This document shows positions 21,227 to 32,617 of a stretch of 64,000 bases of DNA, one piece after another (the stretch's first letter is position 1; each line of letters begins with the position of its first letter). Below the pieces are notes generated by a model. That model was not told the DNA's origin. It did not search any database and worked only from the letters and a program-made list of their open reading frames with translations. The DNA is from Narthecium ossifragum (taxonomy: Eukaryota; Streptophyta; Magnoliopsida; Dioscoreales; Nartheciaceae), in NCBI GenBank assembly GCA_963920575.1, contig OY986975.1, forward strand, positions 22,413,897-22,477,896, in the 5' to 3' direction. The translations under genes and the position numbers were made by a program.

Positions 21227-23552
21227 ATGGAGAAGGGCGGGAAGGTCCGGTGCCAGCGGATAGGATGCGAGGCTATGTTCACCGAGGACGACAACCCCGA
21301 GGGTTCCTGCCGGTACCACGGTTCGGTAAGTGCCTTCGAATCCAAAAGCCCTTGATCTCGGGCTCAGTCTCTTCATAGATCTTCTGATAGGTTATCGGCA
21401 TTAAAAAGGTTTGAGCTTTTCAATGTCTTATGGGCGATGTTGGATCAAGAGGGCTTGGGGATTTGGCTGTGAGGATATTAGTTTGGGACTATAGACGAAG
21501 CTCTGGTCTGTAATCGATCGTTGTGCATTATAAGAGACTCCCCTTCTCTTGATGAATGTTATGTGATCCCTGGAAGTCTGGACAGGAATTGGAGTTTTAG
21601 GCGAGGAAGACGAAGAAAGCTTGATTTTTGTAGTGTTGAAGATTTGAAGAAAATGGTTTAGAAAGGAGTCACTTGCATACTGGATAATTGGGTGCAAAAA
21701 AGAAAGGAGTGATTTTGGAGAGCAATAGATCAGTAAAGGCTTAATATTGATACTTCAAGACACTGGACCTTCTTTTTTGGAACAATGACGAGCTTCGCCT
21801 GGTAGCATTATGCACGATCTTCTGTTGAGAAAGAGCTCTTGAGATTTTTTGAGCAATAGATTTAGGGAATGGTTTCTTATGGTATTGTCTGCAGTATTTT
21901 GTTTTGTTTTGTTTTGTTTTGTACACACTATTTCGTTTAATGCATGTGCCAACTTCATCTTGCTGGTTTTGCTTGTCATTCTTAACAGGGGGTAAGTTGA
22001 ATATCAGGTTGTTGAAATGTTGTATTCATATAAAATCGCTGACTGTTTTAGACATAAATTAACATTGATACTCTGTTAGCCAATTTTTCATGATGGTATG
22101 AAAGAATGGAGCTGTTGCAAGCAGAGGAGCCATGATTTCAGCTTATTTTTAGAAATTCCAGGGTAAGCAATGTTCCCAAGTTTCAAATAACTGAGTTTCA
22201 TTTCAGAAAATATTCCATTGCATATTTAGTGTAAAATAATATAATCTTTTAAGAAAATGTTTAGTTGTTTAGTGAGTTGGATCACCTCTACTTCCATATG
22301 ACTTTATTATTTGCTAAAGCACCATTATTCCAACTGCTTCATATGTAGATGATTCCTTGTTTTCGTTTCTCCATGTTCATGGAAAAATGATTTGTAATCT
22401 TGATTCCTTAGTCAAAGCGTAATTTGCTTTCCTGACTTTGTCACTTCAAATTACTTGTATGATTCATTTTGTCCAACGCCCCCTTGGACGGCTACTTTTT
22501 CTGTGTCTAGTATATTAGCAGGATAGGCAGACATCAAGACAAAAAAAAAAATAATGGTTCTAATAGATACTTAGTTAGAAAATTGAGCTGGCTTCAGACT
22601 TCTCAAGGTTAATTGATCAGACTCTTGTATCAAGAGCCATAACTGGCAGATTTTCTCAATCCAATCTTTGTTTCAAAGAAAGCATGAGGCCGCTTCTTTT
22701 GTCTTATGTTTCTGTTGTTTGGCTGATGTTTGCTCCTTTTATAGTGTGGGGATCGTGAAGTGTAAGATCATGCTTATGCACGGATTCTAGTCTAGTGTAG
22801 GCAAATAATCTATCATGGTGCTTCTTATCTATTTGTTTGGACTCTAACGAAAACTCTTTCTTGTGTGAATGAAGATGTATGATTGGAAAGCATACCACTG
22901 AGAAACCAGCTATAAAGGTATCAGCAAGTCCCCAAATAGCAACTCCAACTGCTCCTCCAAGCAAAAAACCTGATGTTGCTTGTTCTCGGTGCCGCCAAGG
23001 CTTTTTCTGTTCTGATCATGGTAGTATTTTTTCTGAATTGGACTGAAAGCAAATAAGTCTCTAAATATTCATAATTTGTGGTGAGAATGAGTACAATTCT
23101 AGCCCAATTTCTGAATATGGAGGCTTATATCTGTTCAGGTTCACAACCCAGATCTTCAAAGCCAGTTGTGCCCACTTTGGCAAAGGATGATCCTGTTGAG
23201 AAGGTGACTCCTGCTCCACTTAAGAAGAAGGTAGGTCTCAATGAGGTTCAGACTTGCAGAAACAAAGGATGTGGCAAGACCTTTACAGAGAAGGATAACC
23301 ATGAAACAGCATGTGAGTACCACCCAGGGTCGCCTGTCTTTCATGACAGGATAAGAGGGGTATGTCATCTAGTTGGCTTGGAAGCTCACAAGGAATTTTT
23401 TATTTTGCTATGTTTATGTCACTTAACTTTCTTCAAATTTGTCAATGTCCTTTGTGCAGTGGAAGTGTTGTGACGTTCATGTGAAGGAGTTCGATGAGTT
23501 TATGAGCATACCACCATGTGCAAAAGGATGGCACAATGCAGATCCAGCTTGA
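21227..23552 (+). CDS. RAR1: CHORD-domain immune co-chaperone RAR1
   Basis: RAR1 works with SGT1 and cytosolic HSP90 to stabilise NLR resistance proteins. Exons: 21227-21325, 22080-22162, 22875-23020, 23139-23359, 23460-23552, for 213 residues. CHORD-I starts at RCQRIGCEAMFTEDDNPEGS and continues with FHDGMKEWSCCKQRSHDFS to GKHTTEKP. The plant CCCH motif is CSRCRQGFFCSDHG. CHORD-II runs from CRNKGCGKTFTEKDNHETAC through FHDRIRGWKCCDVHVKEFDE to PPCAKGWH. All zinc-binding Cys/His positions that I can check are present. It lacks the C-terminal CS domain of animal CHORD proteins, as plant RAR1 does. The first GT after the exon-1 Ser codon and the AG before PIFHDG keep frame. Confidence 0.96.
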
Positions 23553-23949
23553 CCAAAATGGCACGAATTTCGCCAGAACAGATTAAACCATGCCCTGGCC
23601 ATTGTACCATTGAACCTGGATATAAACATTTCAATGCTAGCACTTGCTACCTTCCCAAAATGGGTTGTTATCTGATTGACAAAGCGTGTTCTGGAATGCT
23701 TGAATAGATTTGACAATGGCCATGTACCTTAGAAGATCGCAGTGAGTTCTGTTGAATGAAATTTGATGATTTCTGCATGGTATTGTCTGCTATGTTCTTT
23801 TGTGGCTATATGTGTTGTCATATGAACAGATGCTGTTTTAGAAACTTTTGATAATTTTTGAATGGGATTACCTTGGTTCTTCTACATGAGTCTCTTATCA
23901 GGTGCTCAACGATGGAGAAGCATTTTGAACCCCTAGCAGCTGTTCTCTA

Positions 23950-24545
23950 GGGGCCTGTTTGGCCAATTTGGCCAATGGGGGGATCCGGAATCCGTGGGAT
24001 AGAATCCACGCGGATTCTGAAAGATTCTGAAAACGGCGTCCGCTCGACACCAAAAATGGAATCGCAGTGAGTACTGTTGGATTATATGATTCAATTTAAG
24101 TTGAATCATATAATAAGTAACAATTGAGACACTTGTAAATAATACATTTTTCAGGAATATGATGATTTTTTAAGACGATTACAAATTAGATATTCGGTGA
24201 CTTCTAGGAACCAATACACTAAAATATTTTCCAAATATACATAGGAGGTCGAGCTCGACCCAACGCCACCAATCCAACAAGATGCAACACAAAGGTCCAA
24301 CCCAACCATTTACCAATGAGCCATTATCCATTCAAGTGGGGTTTAGAGGAGGGCTGTAATCGAGCTGATCCGAGCTTTGGCTTGCTTGGACTAGGGCTTG
24401 AGCTTGAGTTAAGCTTCAAAGTTTAGCTTAAGCTTGACTCACGAGCCTCAAAGTTGAACTTCTCGTCGAGCTTTCCGATGAAACAAATGACATGGTCACT
24501 GAAATGCCATTTCATTCCGGCCATTTCAGTAAAACAAACACCCCC
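23950..24545. mobile_element. MITE-like element, family of the 20.8-kb copy
   Basis: Left end GGGGCCTGTTTGG and right end AACAAACACCCCC form imperfect inverted repeats, flanked by CTA and TTA. The first 110 bases share GGATCCGGAATCC and GGCGTCCGCTCG with the other copies. The right boundary could belong to a second element, so the length is uncertain. Confidence 0.4.
24081..24114. repeat. inverted repeat with perfect 14-bp arms
   Basis: ATTATATGATTCAA and TTGAATCATATAAT are exact complements separated by TTTAAG, inside the putative MITE. Confidence 0.85.
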
Positions 24546-24883
24546 TTAAGCTTGACTCACGAGCCTCAAAGTTGAACCATCCACCCAGCTTTTAAGCCTA
24601 GTCGAGTCTATATAATTTATACATGTAATTAGTAAATTTTATTATATAAGAAAATTAATCGAGCTCAGCTAGCAAGCTTTGGAGCCAAGCCCAAGATGAT
24701 GTTGAGCTCGAGCAAACTTTGGAACTCGGGTCGGGCCCAATCATAATCGGGCTCGAGCCCAGCATAATCGGGCTTGAGCCCGAGCTACTCGATTAGAGCC
24801 CCAAGTTTAGAGTCTTTGGACGCGCCGCGATACCCCTTCTTCTCGAACACACACCACTCTAGAGTTCTTTAGGCCCGGCAGCG

Positions 24884-27441
24884 ATGTGGGCAAGCGCTGA
24901 CGGCGGCCCGCCGGAGGTGACGCTGGAGACCTCGATGGGTCCGCTCACCGTCGAGGTACGGTTCAACCCCTCCACTCCTCCTCGACCTCCTCGTGTTCTG
25001 ATCTCTTCTCGTCTCTAATCCGGTGAACACCGGCATGGTACCACGCAGATGTACTATAAGCACGCACCTAAGACCTGCAGGAACTTCGTGGAGCTCTCCC
25101 GGCGAGGGTACTACGACAACGTCATGTTCCACAGGATCATTAAGGTCTCAAAGCACAACCTCCTCTTTAAAAACCCTTCTTTTTTCTGGGATTTGTCTAG
25201 TCCTCTCATCGATTTTTGTCACATATTTCGATTTAGGATTTCATAGTTCAAGGTGGAGATCCGACTGGAACGGGGAGGGGTGGTGAATCCATCTATGGGT
25301 CAGTGATTAACTTCTATTCATCTTTTTTCTAATGTGTTATTTCGTTTGAATTGGTGGTAATACTCCATGAGGTTTGTGGTTTTAAATCGCAGAAATCGAG
25401 TGATAAAATCTGAAGTTATATTTCATAAAAAGTCGAGAGTTTGATTGGAAAACTGTGCATATGAGTTGAAAGCAAAATAATTGGTTATGGATCATGACTT
25501 GGCTAAGTACAAATTATCAGTTTATAGGCTGCTTGGTGGTAATAATAGTGATGCTGTTTCTTTGATAGGGGCAAGTTTGAGGATGAGATAAAGCCCGAAC
25601 TGAAGCATACTGGTGCGGGCATTTTGTCCATGGCGAATGCTGGTCCTAACACAAATGGAAGTCAGTTCTTTATCACGCTAGCACCTGCTCAATCACTGGA
25701 TGGTGAGGCTACTGATTTTTCCTTTGAGTCTAAGCTGTGTCTGTTAGATCTTCTCGGATGAATCTTCTGTGTTCTTAATGTTGTTCCTATGCTTGTTTGT
25801 GGAATGGGTGATGTAAGGACTGTTGTTGAATTTTTATTGGGCTATCCTTCATGAATTTTGTAAGGATTTGGATGTTTTTCTTGATGCATGTAGCTTTAAG
25901 CTGGGGGCTTTGAAATGTTGTGAGGCTTATGGACATTGCATCCCAATGCATTAGGTATTCATTGAATGTTGCCAACCTAAGTTACTTGTAGTCACTTTCT
26001 TTCGACTTTAGCTGCTATAGTTGTTGAAGTCTTAAGCTTGCTTCTCCCGTAATAATCCCCGGGGTATTTAAGAATTTTTTGTGTAGTAAAATTCTACGGA
26101 GACTCAATACATGCTTTTGAATTATCTGTGGTGACTACTCTGAATTAATTTTCAATGCTACTCTGCTTGTGGTTATGTCATTTGCTATTTTTAGTGATCC
26201 ATCACTTCTACTCATTCAGGGAAGCATACAATCTTTGGAAGAGTTTGCAGGGGGATGGAGATCATTAAACGGCTTGGAAGCGTGCAAACAGATAACAATG
26301 ATAGGTGAGATATGTAGTTGTCTAGCTTTACTAATTGTGATTTTAAAATTTTTTGAATGTAGACAGAATGATTAGGCCATAAACAAAGACAAAGCGGTTA
26401 TATTATCCTCACATCCCCATGCTATCGTGTAGGATGAAAGAGATGTGCATGTATGATGCTGACTTACTGATGTATTGATGTGCACTGGACCCATTTTTAG
26501 GTTTCTTTTTCCACAAAAAACCCTTTTTCTCACTGATTTGCATACCTACATGGAATTGACAAGACGTTTCCTTTTCTTTCCATAAGAGAGCCAAATCCAT
26601 GATGAATTGATGGCAATGGTTAAGAGCCTCTCATGGAGAAATATGCTCAAAGTTTGCAATATAGCATAAATACTTAGATCTACTACATTAAGAAGTAGAA
26701 GTTGAAAAAGGGAAAAAAAATTCACAAACACTGGTTTCTTTTTGCATAAATAGCCTGATGTCCTCATATGGTGCTTCATTGTTTAGATCTATTGTTTGCC
26801 TCTGCATCAGGGAGAAAAGAGAGTGGAAGACATAGTGGTACATGTTGTCAATCTTCAAAAAGAAAAATTTCTTTCTTACACGCGCAAATTGTTCTAGCAC
26901 ATCCAAGAAAACTATATGCTTCACCACCTTTCACAATGGCACCACACCTAGTGGAACACAATCAGAGGGAAATGCTAGGATGCCCGCCCACTTCACTAGA
27001 CCTGTACATGAAGTACACATTATTGACGTTCCAGGCATACTGTTGTGTCTAAAGGATTGCATTACCTCACTGACTCGGAAAACAAAGCAGCTAATCAAAT
27101 ACAGTTTGAATCCCTTATCTTTAGACTACACTTACAACTCTATAAAGTCATTTACCTCACATTAGAGCCAAGAAAAAGGCTCGATGGTTGTCTGACCTTA
27201 TCCTAATGTTACATAAGACATCGAAAATGCCTCCTGAGTAATATGGTTATGTATTTCCATAGCTGAAGTTTTATCAAGACAGTGCATTCTCGTAGGGCAT
27301 TTTTATACATGCCAATTTATATTTGAGAATAATTTGCGGTACATTCATAACTGGGAAGTTCAAGGTCTCTCATTATCTTTTCTCTTCTGATCCAGGCCTA
27401 TCCATGATGTGAAGATATTAAGAACTACTGTCAAAGACTGA
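24884..27441 (+). CDS. CYP18-2: cyclophilin CYP18-2 (PPIL1-type peptidyl-prolyl isomerase)
   Basis: Single-domain cyclophilin of 164 residues; the family acts in the spliceosome (human PPIL1, with SKIP). Exons: 24884-24955, 25049-25144, 25237-25298, 25569-25702, 26220-26304, 27396-27441. The protein starts [20 protein letters not shown]. Catalytic and pocket residues of cyclophilins are seen in [40 protein letters not shown] and [19 protein letters not shown]; it ends [10 protein letters not shown]. No transit peptide or extra domain. All junctions are in frame. Confidence 0.95.
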
Positions 27442-27814
27442 TATGATGCAGTTGCCACCATGGGGTTACAGTGCAGCTAGTGATAACCTATTTGCCAAAT
27501 GACTTGCAGGAAAAATAGCTCTCAAGTCCCAATCGTTGGTGCTTAACCATTGTGAAATTTATGTATCTTTGACTGCATATATAGTCCTCACCTTTCTGAT
27601 GGCAACCTTGCGCGACGAGCTAGACGAGGGATACCCCATGTTGGGACCTCGTAATTATGTAAACTGTGTGGCTTGTTGTTTCACTTTTAGCCTTTTGGCT
27701 CAACTTAGCGAAACAAAACCTTCCTGATGACAAAAGAATCTCTCACAGAATCATGTCAGAAATTGATAATTTGTATCTGATCATCAAATTCAACGATGAT
27801 GTGGTTTTGTAGTG

Positions 27815-28054
27815 AGGTTCCGTTTGGCACCGCCGGAGATCCTGGTGGATCCGACGGATGTGCGGATCCCGGAAAATGGGATAGCGGATTCCGCCCCGTG
27901 AGAAAATTGGAAATAAATTGATGAATGGATATGCTATCAAGATCAAATTTATCATATGGGAAAATGGTTTTTCCCCAAATTGGAAAACCAAATATCCTAG
28001 AAATCAAATCTAACCCTCATAACTGGAGCATACTAATTATGCTCCAAACAGCCC
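27815..28054. mobile_element. MITE-like element between CYP18-2 and a MYB gene
   Basis: Left end GGTTCCGTTTGGC and right end CTCCAAACAGCCC are weak inverted repeats. The interior GGATCCGACGG and GCGGATTCCGCCCCG resembles the other MITE copies in the window. Boundaries are approximate. Confidence 0.4.
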
Positions 28055-28131
28055 ATAAAAATCTATTTACATCAGGTAAATTTATCAACGCCCTAATTAG
28101 ATATATATAATATCTATATACATACGTCCCC

Positions 28132-28877
28132 TCAGTTCTGGACAGGGGGCATGGTGATATCATGAATGCTCTTCCTCTTGGTCTCTTTCCGGTCGGTGCT
28201 GTGCCGGAGGAAGAACTTCTGAGCATGGCTCGCCACCTGCGTCGGCGTCCTCGACTTCACAAAGTTTCTGGAGATGTTCCTCCAGTCCCCTCTACCATAC
28301 ACATCAAGCCCATGCAAGAACAAACTACACTTGCCAAAGAAAATTTTAATCAGAAAACCAGAACCAAGATCATCAATCTAGAATGCCATCAAAATTTTTC
28401 TTGTTAATTTTTATGGGCAGCCAAGATTGAAGTAGTCATAATTCATCAGTATATTTGAAGAGTTTGTAGCTTACACGCCAACAAACACTTGATGATTTAA
28501 TATTCCAAAACGAGGTTCGTTTTTTTTTATGCTTACCGGTGTTCTTCTTCCGTCCATGGCGTCCCTCTCCTCCTCTCCTTTCCAACAGCGGCCGGCGGCG
28601 GCGCCCGGCGACCGTTCTGATCACTAGCGCCGTCATCCTCGCCGTCATCCTCGAAGTCGATGGAATCGTCGACGTCGTCGTCATACAGAGGTGGCACGAT
28701 CATGCCGGCTTCGATGGCCTTCAGATCGTGAACCAAGGCTTGGTAGTGCGCGAACACGTCCGCCGGAGTCTTACTGGGCAATTGGGCAGAGATGGCGTGC
28801 CACCGTCGAGCATCCATCCCTTCGGGAAACTTCACAAGCAGCCCCTCGAACATCTTGTTCTCTTCTGGAGTCCACAT
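28132..28877 (-). CDS. DIVARICATA-like MYB transcription factor, copy 1
   Basis: Nuclear MYB-related factor with two separate SANT/MYB repeats. Exons on minus: 28877-28537 and 28324-28132, for 177 residues. Repeat 1 begins [20 protein letters not shown] and has [20 protein letters not shown]. An acidic linker rich in Asp follows ([18 protein letters not shown]). Repeat 2 is [20 protein letters not shown] plus [15 protein letters not shown], close to the SHAQKYF signature of this subfamily. The intron splits repeat 2 at EEHR, as in relatives. It is shorter at the C-terminus than typical DIV proteins. A related gene lies 3.7 kb upstream in the same orientation. Confidence 0.92.
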
Positions 28878-29006
28878 CGTCGGAGACCGGCCGGCCGATG
28901 AGTCGGTGGTGGAAAAGAGAGATCTTTAGGACGAGGACTCCTTGGAGTTTGCCAAGGATACCTAGCTTTTGTTTTCTACCTAAGAGGCCCCCCGGCCCCC
29001 TCTCTC

Positions 29007-29016
29007 TATAAATATA
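29007..29016 (-). promoter_or_regulatory. TATA box of DIV-like MYB copy 1
   Basis: TATATTTATA on minus, 130 bp upstream of the ATG, next to a CT-rich stretch. Consistent with a leader of about 100 bases. Confidence 0.45.
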
Positions 29017-30010
29017 ATTTGTTTTATTTTTTTTTAATTATATAAGTCGTGAGTAAAAGGCCCAAGACTTTCTCTCTCCGCCTCCTCTCTCTCTCTATAT
29101 ATTTTTTATTTTTTAATATAAGGAAGGGGTGGGTAAAAGGCCAAGGGGTTGGAATCCAAACTAATTAAGGAAAAAAGGAATAAAAAAAGGGTCTATAAAC
29201 ACACGTTTTCCTCCTCTCCTCTTCCTGGGGCAAACGAGATAGGGATGAGTTTCCACGTGGCGGTGGACACGTGTGCGTCGCCGAGGTAGCGGACTTGGCG
29301 AGGACTCTATAGAAGAGCCCCGCGGGAACGAGGCTACCTCCACGTCGTCCCGGTAGGGTACGGTACCTCGCAGGTTTACTATGACGTGGATAAATATTGT
29401 CACGTCAACATCCCTTTCCATCCCCAGGCGTGCGGCGGCGAAAAATGACTTCACCGACCTCTCGTAGCTTGACTGTTATGACAGCTTGGGTGTATGTGAA
29501 GGACCCGGATTTGAAGGTTAGTACCCTCTCTCACCCTCGCTAGTATTCTCCCCACTGCCTTGCTTAACTATTAAGAAAAAAAACGAAAAGAAAGAAAAAT
29601 GACTCTCACCCAGATGTGGCGTTGGTTGGGTGACAACAATACGTGGCAGCAATTAATCCATGCTTTAAACCCCTCTCTCTCTCTTTTTCCCTCGTGGTCT
29701 CTCTCTCTAGCTGTTTCTCTCTCACTCTCTCGCCCGTCCGCCACGTCCATTCTACGACCGCGCTCTCTGCTCGGCCTCACCATGCCACCCTCCTGACACG
29801 CCATCTTCTTTCCCGCCCATGACCATCGTTGCCCTCCACCCGCTAGGCCTCGCCAACCACCGCGCCCACCCCCGCCGCGCCGCCCTCTCCCTAGGCCGCA
29901 CCACCGCCGCGCCATTGACGACTGCGTGCCCTCGCCACGCCCCCGCCGACTGCGCCCCCTTGCCGCCCCTGCGGCGCCACACGTTGTGCGCCCCCTTCCC
30001 GCCTCGTTCG
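29017..30010. other. intergenic: CT-repeat and GC-rich low-complexity DNA
   Basis: CT-rich runs occur at 29070-29100 and 29670-29730. From about 29740 to 30010 the sequence is very GC-rich with open frames on both strands but no recognisable domain; I do not call a gene. Confidence 0.4.
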
Positions 30011-31167
30011 GCCCCGGTTGATACTGCACCAGTTGATACCGTATTAGTATCATTTGTTTGTTTTATTGCTTGTATCAACTGATGTAGTATTAGTTGATTT
30101 TTTGTTTGATTGGTATGTATTGCATCAGTTGATACAAAATACGAAAACATCCTGCTCCTCCGTGGCACCAGTCGACGTCTTCGAACTTATCGGAGCTTTG
30201 AATTTCAACTCCGAATAACTCCATCGATCTCCCCACTTTAGCACACGCAAGGCCGGAGAAGACGCTGGAGCCAAAGATGACTGGTCGCGAGCGTGGCTGG
30301 TCATGAACCGTCCGGAAAAGAAACACCAGAATCGTGAAAGAAGGGTGGCGTTAGGGGAGACGTCGAGATCGCGAGTGGAAAGGAGATCGCGGCGCCAGAG
30401 GAGTCGCGACTAGAAGCTTGGGGCCGCGCGCTTGAGAAGAGGACGTCGGCGTGGAGGACAGAGAGCCAGTGGAGATCGCGACTCGAGAGGAGAGCCGGCG
30501 TTGACGACGCGACCCAAAACAATAGGAGTGGCGGGGGCCATAGGAGGGGAGATCCGAGCGGCGGCGGCCAAAAGAGGGGAGATCCACAACAGGGGACCGG
30601 CGATCACGAGCTCGAGGTCGAGAGGAGAACCAGTGACACCAAAACCGATATGGGAGAGGGAAAGTGGATCAGATGAAAGGGTGGTGTCAGAGGCTGCAAT
30701 GGTGGTGTTGGTTGTGGCGGGGGCAGTGGTAGGGGTGGGGACAAGGGAGAAGACGAGGGAGAGTAGGGTGGAGATGGAGAGGAGGAGGATGAGGGCGGTG
30801 GCGGCAGAGGAGGCGGAGGGGCGTCAGGGAAAGAAGCGGGAGCGGTGGTCGCTGATGGAAGTGGAGGTTGTCAGCGTTGGGAGGAGAGGGTCAGCTGGGC
30901 TCAGCTACCTCGGGGAGGAGAGGGGAAAGGAGGATCGAGGAGGAGAGGGGATATGAGGATGATCGGGGAGGAGAGGGGAAAGGAAGATCACGTGATGCTG
31001 CATCACCTGATGCTGCATCGGGTGATGCAACCAATTTGGCTGCATCACTTGATGTTGCATGGAGTCCCTTTTTTTCATAAACGGATGCAACATCAGTTGA
31101 TGGGTCAACCAAACATGGGTTTGGACCAGGACGCTGCATCTGTTGTTGCAGACAACCAAACGCCCCC
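30011..31167. mobile_element. probable non-autonomous DNA transposon with subterminal repeats
   Basis: Clusters of ATCAGTTGAT-type motifs in both orientations occur near 30018-30132 (GTTGATAC, GTATCAACTGATG, CATCAGTTGATAC) and near 30990-31150 (TGATGCTGCATC several times, AACATCAGTTGATGG). A GC-rich, purine-biased interior lies between them. The right end CAACCAAACGCCCCCTAAG looks like a terminal repeat (GGGGGCGTTTGGTTG). I cannot find the matching left terminus, so the limits are inferred. Confidence 0.4.
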
Positions 31168-32617
31168 TAAGTAGATCTATATTGAAGCAAATAAAAAGTT
31201 ACTAGATATTTGAAAAAATAAATCTCAAAAACCGATTCAAAAACCTAAAAAAGTGGTTATTAAAGAGGATATACATGTCTTACGATTTTTTATTATTCTA
31301 TCTTTTATAAAAATGTTCAGTTTTCTAGTTCTAAAGTGAATAATGATATATGTCTTACAATTTTCTTAAAAAAGATTGATTACACCAATGACTTAGTTAA
31401 GTTTTTTTGCTAAGTGCTGAGAGTAATATGGTATCAGAGCAGACTTCCTAGGTTCAAACTATAAAATCTAGGAACTGGTTAGTATCTATAAGAGTCACTA
31501 CCGTACCAGTATCTACAAGAGTCACTACCCTAATTGGTCTATGACCTACCATTAGCCTTTTGGCTTATAACATTATAAAAAAAATCCAATTGTAGAGGAA
31601 CAATAACTGTGTTATCATTTTAAAAACTAAACTTGTCAATTTGAAGCATTAATAATTCGATGATCATTGATTGTTGAAATTATATAAACAAAAATGAATT
31701 GATTAAATCTATTTGTCTCTAACCCATTAAAGTATTTGAATCTAAGATTCTATTTCCTGTTAGAATGTAACTAATGAAAACGGCGACATGTATGCAAAAG
31801 AAAAATAAAAACTCTTCTGAAAAGAAAAATTATTACCTTAACTATATCATTGGTTCCAAAAGAATCTCAACCGTTACCAGATACAATACTTAACTAACTA
31901 ATGGGGACTCTATATATTCATATTTACATGGACCATGTAAAACTCAACAAACCATATGAAAACTTTGAAGGTATTTAGCATATATTCGTAGAGGGCAACT
32001 TAAAATCATAATATAAACTCGAAGACAACTCACAATCATATATAATTAATAGCCAAATACATCATAGTCTCACAATCTAGCAATTGACTATCTTATGTTT
32101 CAAGAATAAATTCATGATAAACCCTTTCGACAAGAAGTTACAAGTCTTAATCGCTACACCTATAAAATCTATAGCCCTGATTAGTATTTACAAGAGTCAT
32201 AATCCTAATTGGTCAATAAACATGTCATTTCAAAAACTAAATTTATCAAATTAGAACATTAATGATTCCATGATAATAAAATTTAATTATCTTTAAATAA
32301 TAAATCATATATGTGTCATCTGTAAATGGATAATCTTCAACAACAAATTCTATAATTAAATAAACTCAAATAATAAAATCTATTCGTCTCTATCCCTGCT
32401 CTATCTTTTTTAAACATATTTGAATTTAAAATTCCAATCACAACTAACTCCCAATTACGTTTGGACTTGGATATGTGGGCCACTCGTATCTAACTCATGA
32501 TGGCATGAGTCTCCTCCCACCTAATAGGAGTTTTAAAAATTTAATGAGATCTAGGAATTTATTCATAACTTGAAAAAATACAACTAATAATCCATATGTA
32601 CCAATAAGTATCTCATC
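31168..32617. other. AT-rich DNA with a primer-binding-site motif and two diverged direct repeats
   Basis: TGGTATCAGAGC at 31430-31441 matches the initiator-Met-tRNA primer-binding site of LTR elements. Two diverged direct copies, about 31460-31760 and 32160-32440, share AGTAT-TAYAAGAGTCA, CCTAATTGGTC and CATTT-AAAAACTAAA blocks. This may be a decayed LTR-type element. No coding sequence is seen. Confidence 0.4.

Larger units (their letters stand above)
23553..24883. other. intergenic stretch with a MITE-like element and AGCTTGAGC-rich sequence
   Basis: Contains the repeat at about 23950-24545 and, from 24590 to 24800, degenerate GAGCTTGAGCTCGAGCC-type repeats also seen near 40.2, 51.8 and 55.2 kb. 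No gene is supported. Confidence 0.5.

Noticed and set aside
25023..25286. Open frames across CYP18-2 exon 2 and intron 2
   Set aside because: They read through the GT donor at 25145; the cyclophilin exon chain is unambiguous.
29571..30168. Gly/Arg-rich open frames of 138-160 residues on minus
   Set aside because: Low-complexity GC-rich sequence, open in several frames, without domains or conserved motifs.
30432..30956. 174-residue open frame on plus
   Set aside because: Arg/Glu/Gly-rich low complexity in a probable transposon interior; no recognisable domain.
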